From: Rhabditoides inermis
Taxonomy: Eukaryota; Nematoda; Chromadorea; Rhabditida; Rhabditidae
Direction: 5' to 3'
NCBI GenBank assembly: GCA_963966185.1
Contig: CAWZYM010000331.1
Span: 791,001 to 855,000, forward strand
DNA: 64,000 nt
Positions 37,644 through 48,220 of this stretch are shown piece after piece; position 1 is the first letter of the stretch, and every line of letters starts with the position of its first letter. Made by a program: the position numbers and the translations under genes. Below the pieces are notes generated by a model. It was not told the origin of the DNA, did not search any database, and saw only the letters and a list, made by a program, of their open reading frames with translations.

Positions 37644-39339
37644 CCTCTCTCCCCTCTCTCTCTCAATCGCGCAATCCGCTTAACCCACGTTCCCACGTAT
37701 TTTCTCGATTGCAAAAAGCAGCGGCATAGCAATGTAATTCCATGCACGACACACATCCACTGCCCCCTTTGTCTCGCGTGGTTTTACAGGCACACAAATG
37801 GATTATACTCTGTGTGTTCCATGTATGTATCTGCACAAACCAGAGACAGAGGGACCGAGATAGAGTCAAAGTCAGATTCAGGGATTTATCCGGAAGCTTC
37901 ATAGTGACATCACAGCAATTTAAAAGAAAGCGTTATGAAGGATCAAATAATATAAGTAAATAAGCAGTAAGTAAATGATTGCAGGCTGACGACGGAGCGG
38001 CGAAAGCGGTCGACAATGTCCCAGCAGGCCTCGCCCAGCAACCTCCATAGGAGTCTGCGACAACAGGTCAGTCAGTCACATAGTCATAGACATCCCCGCT
38101 TCCCTTACCTCATCTCATCTGCGAGTCTCACTCAACGAGTATCCCACATCCCACACCTGCCACTCTGCTGCTGTGATTCAGGCATATTCGATAATTCGAT
38201 TCCTTCTGAATTCTTATGGAAAATCTTTTTTGGAAAACCATGAAGCCGACATTAGCCTAAAAAAACTCAATAACATGCATGTTACAAAGATTTCGGAAAG
38301 GTTCAGTCCAATCATTCCATTCAGGTGTCGTCGTCTCTGCGCTTCTTCCAGTCCATCCACAGCTATCGCTCGTCAGCCGGCGGCTCATTCGACGATGGCG
38401 GGAACTGTCCCGCGTCGCGTGAGTACTGTACTTTGTAATGATACTAATTATAAATTTTAACAAGTTTGCTACTGGTGCAGTATAACATTATAGTTAAAAT
38501 GGTATCATTTCCTCATCTCTCTCTCCTGCTTGCAATGTTAGCAGTATGAAACTTAAAAACATGCAACACTCAAACTGCCGTTCTAATTGATTGAAAAAGC
38601 TACATCTGCTGGATATGCCAGTTACTTTAATATGTGTTTCTTTTGGATTATATTCTATCTGCATTGCATGTGCACGTGTCGATTTCTTCCGGAAAATCAT
38701 CAATTGATGATATTTTACATTTATAATCCAGTGGTTTTTACACTGTGTGCAAAAGTTTTAGAAAGCAGTTGAAATATCGCTCATCAATGGAAATTGGTTT
38801 CGAATCATATTAATGAACTTCTGAATGACATTGTGTCAGACCAAAAATGAAAATTTTCATTGAATTTCAATGTTTTTGTTAGGGGTTTTGGTTAATGCAA
38901 CATGCTTTTTGTGTGCATCGTATAGCCATGGATGAGTCAGGTTGATGATTTGACTATCCAAAGCCGAAAAAGAAAAAGAGAAGGGAGAGAGTGAGAGAGA
39001 AGAGAGGAAACGCGTCAAAATATGAAGCCCTGTCATCTAAACACTAAAAAAAGTGTCGCGAATCCCGATTAGCCAACTTTGGCTTTTCGCTGATTGCTGA
39101 TATAACTATATAACAGATATATACGAGTAGGGATACATAACATTTACAATATACAATAATAATTACACAAAAAAAACTACAAACTCAACAAGCAACCAAT
39201 TTGCATATTTTCATTTTCAGTGGTGCTGGTGAATTCTCCGAAATCTTCGGTGTTCTCGCATGGGGACACGATTCCATCGCCCAAGTTCACATTCTGCAAG
39301 AAACCATCGATTCTCATCGACGATGAAATGATGGTCTGA
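32569..39339 (+). CDS. Rhodopsin-family (class A) G-protein-coupled receptor
   Basis: Eleven exons join in phase to 407 residues: 32569-32708, 33502-33596, 34076-34197, 34715-34795, 35803-35922, 36272-36338, 36904-37099, 37215-37322, 37985-38066, 38325-38418, 39221-39339. Class A marks are seen in order: GN in TM1 ([12 protein letters not shown]), LAVIDLTVL in TM2, a TM3 with SLERYITI in place of DRY, a Cys in extracellular loop 2 (GANCVLAP), CWLP in TM6, and [17 protein letters not shown] where NPxxY would be in TM7. The tail is Ser/Arg-rich. A short N-terminus and this TM layout suggest a small-ligand or peptide receptor at the plasma membrane, coupling to heterotrimeric G proteins; the ligand cannot be read from sequence. 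The CAG acceptor 26 nt before the ATG may be cis- or trans-spliced. Confidence 0.85.
33957..34068 (+). repeat. GGAACCA-type minisatellite in a GPCR intron
   Basis: About 13 degenerate copies of a 7-9 nt unit (GGAACCA, with AGG or AAA spacers) sit directly before the acceptor of the TM3 exon. Open frames over it encode only Pro/Glu or Val/Pro/Leu runs and are spurious. Confidence 0.85.
35722..35800 (+). promoter_or_regulatory. Array of GTAAACA (forkhead-type) motifs in a GPCR intron
   Basis: At least five copies of GTAAACA(A/C) lie in the 80 nt before the TM5 exon. GTAAACAA is the established core site of FOXO/DAF-16 forkhead factors. The regular spacing could also be simple-sequence drift, so a regulatory role is inference. 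Confidence 0.35.
37100..37212 (+). promoter_or_regulatory. Second forkhead-motif array (TGTTTAC) in a GPCR intron
   Basis: The whole 115-nt intron between the TM6 and TM7 exons consists of TGTTTAC/TTGTTTAC units with TTTATTTG variants. It is the reverse complement of the motif in the 35.7 kb array of the same gene. Confidence 0.35.
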
Positions 39340-39620
39340 TCATATCAGGCAATCGATCGATATTATCGATTTGTACAAATTCTCTCTCTCTCACACTCTC
39401 ACTCACTGTTCGAATGTCTCAATTCCGCCGTACAGCACCGAAAATGTTTTCCATTTGTGTTCCTTTCCTTACTTGTATTTACTTGTATGTTACTATGTAA
39501 CAATTTGCATAATTCATTGGTGTATGTGTCTAGAGATGAACCAATGAGCATTTCTATTCCTCATTCGATTCTACGGGTGCTCCGATTGCATTTCAAGTTC
39601 CAGTTATGTGCGATGTTTGC

Positions 39621-39626
39621 AATAAA
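39621..39626 (+). other. Poly(A) signal AATAAA of the GPCR
   Basis: First canonical signal after the TGA at 39337-39339, giving a 3'UTR of roughly 300 nt. Confidence 0.5.
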
Positions 39627-40451
39627 TGTTACATATTTTGTTTTTTTTGTGTATGTATTTTTTTAACAACCATTGAAAAGGTGGAAAAGAGGGAATGATG
39701 TTTTGAATGTTATTATCATGCATGCATGTAGTGACTTGATGAACTCGGATAGTGTAGTGATCATAGAAAGGACAAGCGACAAGCATGACAAACAAACCGT
39801 TGGAATCCTTTTCTTTTTTTATTTCAAAAGGTTTCTAATTTATTAATTTCAGAAATTTTGCCGCGAAACTACATAAGTTCAAATCAAAATACAGAAAATC
39901 AAGTAATCAAATACAACATGAAATACTGTAAATGACTCGTAAAAAAATCTGTGAGAACTGTGCAGTCGATATCAATCCGAAGAAAGTCTTACAATAAATA
40001 TGTAAATGATCACTTATTTGTGCTGCTCAGCCTAGGGTTTTAGGCTTTTTATACACTTTTTTCATACATACTTTCCGTGTTATTGTCCATAATACTCCCT
40101 TATCACGTCGAGGTAAGGTACTACACTTTCATTTCTTACTCGATTAGACCACGCAGACCAATATCTTTACCTAGATATCCAAGTAAAACTAGAGATCTAA
40201 ACACATCCATCATATGACAAATAACTGCAAATTGAAGCTTTTTTAAAACCACAATTGTTCGCATTCCTAGTAAACTCGTATGTACACAGATATATTTGAA
40301 GAAAAAAATCAGTCATTGTATTCTTGATTGTAGAAAAATGCCTATTGACAAAAATAAATTCTATGAGGGAACTTCCGAGTATTGAGAGGCATCTTCATTA
40401 TTACTTCCAACTTCCTCGAATCCGAGTCTGATTGTCTATGTCTATGACTAA

Positions 40452-40489
<38 letters not shown>

Positions 40490-40934
40490 GCTTCCATTTT
40501 CTTTGACTTCTCACCCACAACAATTATTCGACATTCCAGGTATGTATATATACCCGCCACAATAATAATAATAGATGTTTCCTACAATTTTGATCTGCAT
40601 CAGAATTTGCAAGGAGGAAGGAGAAAATACTTTTTCACTAGACAGAGAGGGTAGGAGAAGTAATTAATAGAGTAAGTAATTGTAATTGTTAGTATTTTCC
40701 TGCGTGTGACTGAGACAAATCTTTATGTGCACATCTCATTGTTTAATCTACTTTGATCACAGAGAAGCAAAAAAAAGTTTGCAACATCCAAATTGCAGTA
40801 TATTATGCGCGCAACTAGCTCAGCATTTTCCGAGCAAAAAATATTCGTGCTCTAATTGGCACCGTATGCCAAGGGTGATGCACACTGCAGAATTCCTTTG
40901 ACGTTCATATCTCTACTTCGCGTATCGTCTCACA

Positions 40935-41022
40935 TGACCAAGTGGCGTAGTGGTAACGCTCTCACACATCAAGCAAAGGTACATGGGTTCGACCTTGGCT
41001 ACCACCGCAAAGTTTTGTCCAA
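40935..41022 (+). mobile_element. tRNA-derived SINE-like copy
   Basis: GTGGCGTAGTGGTAACGCTC is a good A-box region and GGGTTCGACCTTGG a near-perfect B box, with tRNA-like spacing. It is followed by CGCAAAGTT, which also follows the 9156 copy. A tRNA gene is possible, but the acceptor stem does not pair (ACCAAGT against ACCACC), so a SINE head is favoured. Confidence 0.5.
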
Positions 41023-41125
41023 TTGAAAACACCATCTGATGGGTTCTGAACCTTGTCTAACCACCCTGATGTCTCTCGTGAAAAGAGTGAAACTCATTTG
41101 CAGGCCCACTACATATATGTATCTA

Positions 41126-42090
41126 TTCGAAAGTTTTCAGTGTTTTGGTGAGATTAAGAAGCTTCTAGATTGCCTGAACGTTTGCAGAAAACTTTTGAAA
41201 CAGTTTCCAGCTATTGCGGATAATCCTGTTTGAAATTGTATAATTGTAAGCATCGCAGCTTTTATTTGGAAATCTTCTCCTTGAAGGTGGATATTACGCA
41301 GATAAAAGAGCTGATGCGAAAAATTGTGATTGCAATTTATTGTTGCATGAAGCTGCAAAAAGCGATCATCATTATCGACAGAATGAACTTCCCAAAATTT
41401 AAATTTCGGAAATAAATATTGTTCTGTGAGAACAAGACACAATTAAAATCAATAAAAAAATAGTTGGTCCACAATGGCGACTTGAACGTAAGTGTACTTT
41501 TTTCCAACTTTTGGTCGTTCCTTATCGGGACTTTTGAATTCACTATGGAATTAGTCAATTAGGGAGAGAAATAACGGACATTACTTTTTTTTTAATTTTG
41601 CATAAAACGGACATATATATCGCGACAGGCCATAGGAAACAAATAAAATGAAAAACATTACTTATTAGTTTATCAACTATGTACATTTTCCCGTTATTTG
41701 ACTGTAATTACTTGTTTAATTCAGATCAAAAGATTCGATGCCAATAAGAGTATGGAAAGGCACGATTTCCAAGCAGCGAACATTGATCGCAGAGAAGCGA
41801 CTACATTTCCGATCTACATGCATACAAATTGATTCTGTTGCGGTTCCTGTTCAAAATTCTTCAGTGTTTTGATGAGATTTAAAAAAAAAGCCTGCAGAAG
41901 TGTTTGCAACAGTTTTTTCAGCTTTTGAGGATCATCCTATTTGAAATTGTATTTTTGAAAGCATGACAGCTTTTATTCGGAAATCTTCTCTTTGAAGGTG
42001 GATATTACGCAGATGAAAACAAGGTAATGCGAAAAATAGAATTGAGTTTGAGTCGCATATAATCATGAAGCTGCATGAAGCGATAATCAG
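41126..42090 (+). repeat. Pair of diverged direct repeats, about 240 nt each
   Basis: The copy at 41126-41370 and the copy at 41849-42090 share blocks in the same order: TTCAGTGTTTTG, CAGCTTTTATT, GGAAATCTTCTC, GAAGGTGGATATTACGCAGA, GCGAAAAAT and ATGAAGCTGCA. About 480 nt separate them. No frame is conserved between the copies. Confidence 0.75.
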
Positions 42091-42290
42091 AATTTAAAGA
42101 AACAGTCTTTAGTAAGTTTCGGAAATGAAGATTTCAGAAATACAAGAAAATGGAGAATTGTACAGTACAATTGCTTTCATTATTCAGTGTTGTTTCTTAT
42201 TGAAACTTTATTTGTATTATTAGAGAAATGATAGATAACAGTTTGTTATTACTCATGTATCGCGACATATAAAATGAAGAACAAGTTACA

Positions 42291-42292
<2 letters not shown>

Positions 42293-42327
<35 letters not shown>
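42293..42327. repeat. (TA)n microsatellite
   Basis: About 16 uninterrupted TA units. Confidence 0.95.
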
Positions 42328-42329
<2 letters not shown>

Positions 42330-42776
42330 ACAAAATGTCAACATTATAATTTTCGACGAACGTGTGTTTTAACAAACATCTTTCAAAAATACATTATCAT
42401 CATAAAAAAATACAACGGCGACTTAGTACATGATCGGTAGTACATGATATTAAACATCATGCTGTCCTAATACATTCGCAATTTGTCTAAAAGAACTAGA
42501 ATTTTTCGTTATACTTTCAAATCTGTGACTGCCCAGTTGCAGAAGGATTCGACTGAAAAGGAGTTTTTACTTACTGATGTGTGGCAAGATTTTACAACCA
42601 TATGATACTTACACAGCACTAATAAACAAACACCAAACGGCTAGATGGAAGAGAACTCGCGGAATCCTCAGTGATTCCAGTCGAGTATAGTATATTCAAC
42701 AGGATACAGGTAACCTCAAGACGGGTGGCTAAACTGCTACGTAATTCATGATATTTTATTCACTCGGTCAATTGTA

Positions 42777-43149
42777 GTGCATTTAGATGAATCTCGGAAC
42801 TGTTTTATACAGTACAGTACTCCAGTTACGAAGATTTATCATTCGGATTCAGACGCGTCGGCTAAAAACAAGAGTAACAAATATTTGATGTGTTGCACAA
42901 GACTGTACGAAACCCGCATGATACCACGCTACCGATCAACCAGACATGATGCATATCAATAGACCAATACACAACGGACGGGGCAGCGCACATTTCTCGC
43001 CGGTGATTCACAGCAATTCGAATCTGCATAGAAATCAAAAAATCTTCCAGGATAGCTCGAAAACACCGGTCATTTCCTCCCGCTCTTCCCATTCCATCGG
43101 TCCATCGCCAATGAGCGAAGGAAATGCACCCGCCGAGACCAAACAATAA
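42777..43149 (+). CDS. Doubtful small gene or 3' exon pair upstream of the transporter
   Basis: A frame open from 42777 can splice at 42872 or so (AAGA before GTAACA) to an acceptor near 42944 (CAACCAG), giving a Ser/His/Asn-rich peptide with HINRPIHNGRG and SSRSSHSIGPSP and ending ...PAETKQ at a TAA at 43147-43149. That TAA overlaps an AATAAA. No start is secure and no domain is recognised. It overlaps the first exon proposed for the transporter in another frame, so one of the two is probably wrong, or the genes are adjacent in an operon-like way. Confidence 0.25.
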
Positions 43150-46130
43150 AGGTTTCCTTGTTTTTCTCACTTCTCCTGTAACCATAATTCTTCAAGCGCG
43201 GTCACTCACTAGAAAGAAATCGTATACCCGACAAAGTGAGGCCACATCCGCCGAAGGAAGCAAGCCAAGCGAGGAGAATGGTACGTACCACAAACTTGAA
43301 TGTTATATCTTGGATAACGCTAGTCAATGCTCTTTCAGTTCCGGCACCTTCCCAACCCGACAAGCCCAAGAAGTCATCAGCTTCCAAGCAGACCGAGCAG
43401 CCCAAGTCTGGCGGCAAGAAACCTCCCGGTAATCGATCGATAATTGATCGATAATCAAGTGGAAACCATTGCAGCGTCTTCTTCCAAGCTGTCCCAGAGC
43501 GATCCGCCAAAGTCGGATGGCCTAAAACCCGCAGGTATTAATCGAAAATCAATCGAAAATCAATCGATAACGGATCGATATTACAGCACCGTCGTCGAAA
43601 CCTTCTTCCAGCGAACCGCCAAAGTCCGAAGGAAAGAAGGCAGATGTGGCTCCCAAAGGTAAATAAAGAGAGTGAAGCGGGCTACATAAAAAAATGTCGC
43701 ATATTTTTCAGACACTGTGGTCAAAACCGATAAAACTAAACTCACCGTATCTGTTGTCCAATCCATACTGAAAGGTATAGCTTTATTCGTGTTGATCGAT
43801 AATCAATCGACATGTCAGTGCCCCGCCCATTCAAGCCCCGCCCCTCGGCCGCGACCGCTGCTCCGAACAGTGCAGAAGGTAGAAAGACGAGAGCGCCTCG
43901 GTCGAAGAATCCACCCAGTACCGAACAGTCAATCAGAAAGGTAATCGATCGATAACCAATCGATAACCAATCGATATCTAGAAGGTGTACAAGCGTCGCG
44001 AGGCGACTATCCCTTATCGATTGGGTAAGACTGCAGTGGAGACAGCCAAGAGAAGCGGGTCCGGGGAAGTGAGACGGGAAGTGACACCTATGGACAAGAG
44101 TGTGGGTGGAGGGGAGGGGGGAGAGAGGGGGGGAGAGGGAGAGGGAGAGGGAGAGGGAGAGAGAGAGGGAGAGAGAGGGAGAGAAAGAATAGAAGAAAGA
44201 TGGGGAGAGGTATGGAGAAGAAGGGATAGAGGGAGGAAGAGAGAGCGGGGAAGAGAGATAGAGGAAAGAGGTAAGAGAAAGTCATTATTCAGTCCGATTT
44301 CCTCGTAGTCCCGCTGGCCAAGACAATGCTGGATAAGGTAAGGCAGTCAATATCGATCAGTTATCGATTGATTTAGGATGGGAAGAGAAAAGACGGACAG
44401 GCGATTCTCAAAGTTATCAAGAACAAGACGTCGAGGGAAATGGTGAGGATGTCCGTTCATTGAGTAGAATACGTTTCGTTATCAATGCAACATGAAACGT
44501 ATCGCATTGCAGTCTATGGAATCGTCTGCTCTCACGCCGGAGGCTCTGATATCGAATGAGACGCCAAAGGGGTGTGGGGATAGAGAACGGGACAAGGTGG
44601 GCAGACTGCAATGAACTACCGCTGTCATATCACACTGAATACATACACGGCAATTCCACATCTACCTTGCACGCATAGATTGAAATCGAGATACTGTTGA
44701 CTGACGTGCAACATTTTCATAAATACATAGTAATGATGCAGTAATACTTATACTTTCTAGAATGTCGTGACCGAACAGCTGTCAACTGTAAACAATCTGA
44801 CGGTCGCCCTCACACAGTACCTGGATGTGGCCAAGGAACAGCTGGCGGGCAGTGAGGATAAGGTGACTAGTGAGCAGATGACATCATGTCAATAATGACG
44901 TCATTATTGTTTGAATCGTGATGTACCACTCTTCGGTAGTATGCTTCGTACTTCGTAATTAGTATCCGCGTCTGTCATAAGCGACACGCTGGTTCGGTTT
45001 CCTATGGCAAACAGAAGCTTTGTTCTTTTTATGGAGTATTGCTAAAAAGAATTTCTAAAACCATATTGTGTTTTACATTGTCTTACAAGTCATTTGCAGG
45101 ACGTGCTCGTCTCTGTCCAAGCGCCGCCCAGGGTAAACACATATTTATGAACTATCGATTTGAATATTTGAAATACGTTGCACACCACAGCTTTATTCGT
45201 TGGCATTGCATAACTGCAAAATGCTCACGTAAACGGAGTAGTTCGTGTTTTCCATTAAAATTGAAGGTGTGGTTCTTCAAAAAACAGCCCCTTCAAAACG
45301 CTTTCGGAAGACGCTTTTTGGTCGTGTTTCGAAGGCTTTTCGAAGTCAGTACCAAAGGAAGTTTCGAAGAGACCGACCGAGAATGGTCAAGATAGTCAGT
45401 ATCTCATTGTCCGGAGGATGGTCGGGAACGATGAAGACACCATTGCTCCTTTCAGAATCTGGCGACGTGGGGTAACATGGCTGTGCCTAGGAGGGTGTCC
45501 CGGAAGAAGTTCTCGTTCGAGATGCTCTACAGCGATGTCGGTGCGTATCCTTATCATTGTGCCAGCCACTCCCACAACTTCGATAAAAACTGATTCACTT
45601 CAAACAAACATATGTGGTTTCTGTATAGATGTGGACAATCTCTCCAAACTTTCAAATAGACTGCCCTCGACCTAATCTGTATGAGACCTCTCGCATACCC
45701 TCTAGAGCCACGTATCAGCCACCATGCATCATCTATCATTTCTGTAAAATAGCAGACTCTTCGATACACAGTTCGAAACTCTTTCGTAAACAACCAGAGT
45801 GTTTCGAAAAACCTGCCCTCTACCTAATCTATATGAGACCATACCGTATACCTTGTATACCGTACTGGCATACCGTACCCCCTAGACCTATGGCGCCTTC
45901 GCACCCGCCGCCACCTCGTCGTCTTTCTCCTCGTACAGTTCGTGTGCGGACTGAGCATCACCACCACAGAGTACCAGGCGTTCACCAATGGTGCGGCACC
46001 AAATATCGATTAGTTCTTGTTCATGGTACATACTTCAGAAGTATCACACGAGGAGTACGCAGACTGCTTCGCCGCATACAACAGAACGGATCTAGAGTGA
46101 GCATCTCTCTCTCTCTCTCTCCCTCCCTTC

Positions 46131-46180
<50 letters not shown>

Positions 46181-46357
46181 CCCTCTCTCTCTCAACCTCC
46201 CTCTCTCCAGTGTCGACCTGCTCACTCCGTTCCATGGCCACATCACATTTCTGGATGCGAGTCTCCTGCATACGAAAGGATTCGCGACGAAAAGAGAGAC
46301 ACGGAGAGCACTGGCTGTGATGAAGACGAGAACGGTGGGTGAAGAGAGAGAGAGGGG

Positions 46358-46390
<33 letters not shown>

Positions 46391-46470
46391 AGGGAAGAGA
46401 GGGTGAGAGAGGGGAGATAGATAGAGTAGAGAGAGAGAGAGGGGAGATAGATAGAGTAGAGAGAGAGAGG

Positions 46471-46504
<34 letters not shown>

Positions 46505-46715
46505 GAGGGAGAGGAAGAGGGAGAGGGGAGAGAGGGGCAGAGAGAGAGAGGGGGGGAGAGGGAAGAGAGAGGGGGAAAGGGGAAAGAGGGAAAGAGAGAG
46601 GGAGAGGGGGGAGAGGGGAGAGGGAAGAGAGGGTGAGAGAGAGAGGGGAGAAAGGGAAGAGAGAGAGAGGGAGGGGGAGGGAAGAGAGGGGAGAGGGCAG
46701 AGTGAAGAGAGGAGA

Positions 46716-46757
<42 letters not shown>

Positions 46758-48188
46758 GAGGGGGAGAGAGGGGCAGAGAGAGAGAGGGGGGCAGAGAGAG
46801 GGAGAGAGGGTGAGATAGAGAGGGAGAAGGGAGAGAGGGAAGAGAGATAGAGTAGAGAGAGGGGGGAGAGGGAAGAGAGGGTGAGAGGGAGATTGCAGGA
46901 AATGATTCTGGCAACTTCCCTCCTGTCCGTGCTGCTTCTATCAGGCACCAGCATTCGGAAGGCAGTCCAGATGGGACTGATGGGCAACTGTATCGGATAC
47001 CTGATGCTCACGGCGAGTATCTCTCTCTCTCTCTCTCTCTCTCTTTCCCCCCCTCTTTCTCTACACCTCCCTTTCTCCCTCCCTCTATCCTCTCCCCCTC
47101 TCCTCCCCAATACCGTATCCCTACCTTCCACTTCTAGCAACGCTTCGCGCAGTCTATGAACGCGGGCGCTGCCCTCATCTCTTCTGGCTACATTGTCTCC
47201 TTCTACTTTGCCAAACTCGCTGCCTTTGATTCGATGGCATACTGGATGCGGATACTGGTATACGCGGTGGGTTTTCGCAACCAAAATAGGTGTATACAAC
47301 CGCGAATATTAATTTTAAAACGAAGATCAATTTTAATGATTCATCGTGACGACAAAGAGGGAGCACTGACAAAAGTGGGCGCACTCAACGCCACCTCCGC
47401 GCGCACTACATATATTTGCAATTGCGCACTCCGCGCTGCCTATGCGCAGCGTTGCCAACAAGCAGTATGGAGTGCGCGCGGAGTGCGCGCACTTTACTCG
47501 TTGAGCATCTGATTCCAGGCCGGTCAGCTGTCGTTCTCTGTGGGCAGCATGGTCGCAGTGGGTTTCGTGTACTTTCTGCGAGAGTGGAAGACTGTCTACT
47601 GGTGCAACTTCGCCATCACACTCACAGTCTCCGCCGCGATCGCGTAGTGAGTGAAATCCGGCGAATGACGTCATATTCTGAAGTTGGCGTTTCGCAGTGA
47701 CTCTTAAGAGTTCTATCGTGACACCTACCACACCGTGGTTATTAAATTGTTCTTACTATACTTTTTCAGTTTTATCGAAGAGTGCTATTCGAGCGTGCTG
47801 CTGTCGATGAATCTTGAAAAAATCATGAAGGTGAGAAGATCTCTCTATTTCCCTTTCTTTCTCCCTCTACTTTCTCCTTGTCTCACTCCTCACTCTCATT
47901 TCAGCTGTTCTACATCGAAGACACAGTGGAGCATAGAGAAGCGATGGAAAGACTACTGGAAGAGACACTGTATAGGTGAGAAGAGAGGATAGAGAGAGGG
48001 AGGGAGAGAGAACGAGAGAGAGAGAGAGATTCTGTTCCAGGGAAACTCCGCCCTCCTCCTTCCAACAGTACTTTCAACTGCTCAAGAAGAATCGGAGAGT
48101 CGTTGGAGCGTTTGTTCTCTATGGAGTGTTGTCGATATTTGTCTTCAACCACGCGACGACAGAGCAAAACGAACAGGTAGGGAGAGAA

Positions 48189-48220
<32 letters not shown>

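Larger units (their letters stand above)
39627..42776. other. Repeat-bearing intergenic region
   Basis: AT-rich DNA with no supported gene. It holds a CT tract (40450-40490), a tRNA-like SINE copy (40935-41022), two diverged direct repeats of about 240 nt (41126-41370 and 41849-42090) and a (TA)n run (42293-42327). Confidence 0.5.

Noticed and set aside
40935..41005. A functional tRNA gene
   Set aside because: A and B boxes are good, but the acceptor stem does not pair and similar copies exist at 9156 and 10097, favouring a SINE.
44022..44037. A 12-nt GTAAGACTGCAG between Leu and Trp codons that looks like donor plus acceptor
   Set aside because: Too short for an intron; the sequence reads through in frame as LGKTAVETAK.
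46010..47299. 429-residue open frame on the - strand
   Set aside because: It is a Ser/Leu/Pro run across the 550 nt purine tract; the real gene here is the transporter on +, with introns and exons in phase.
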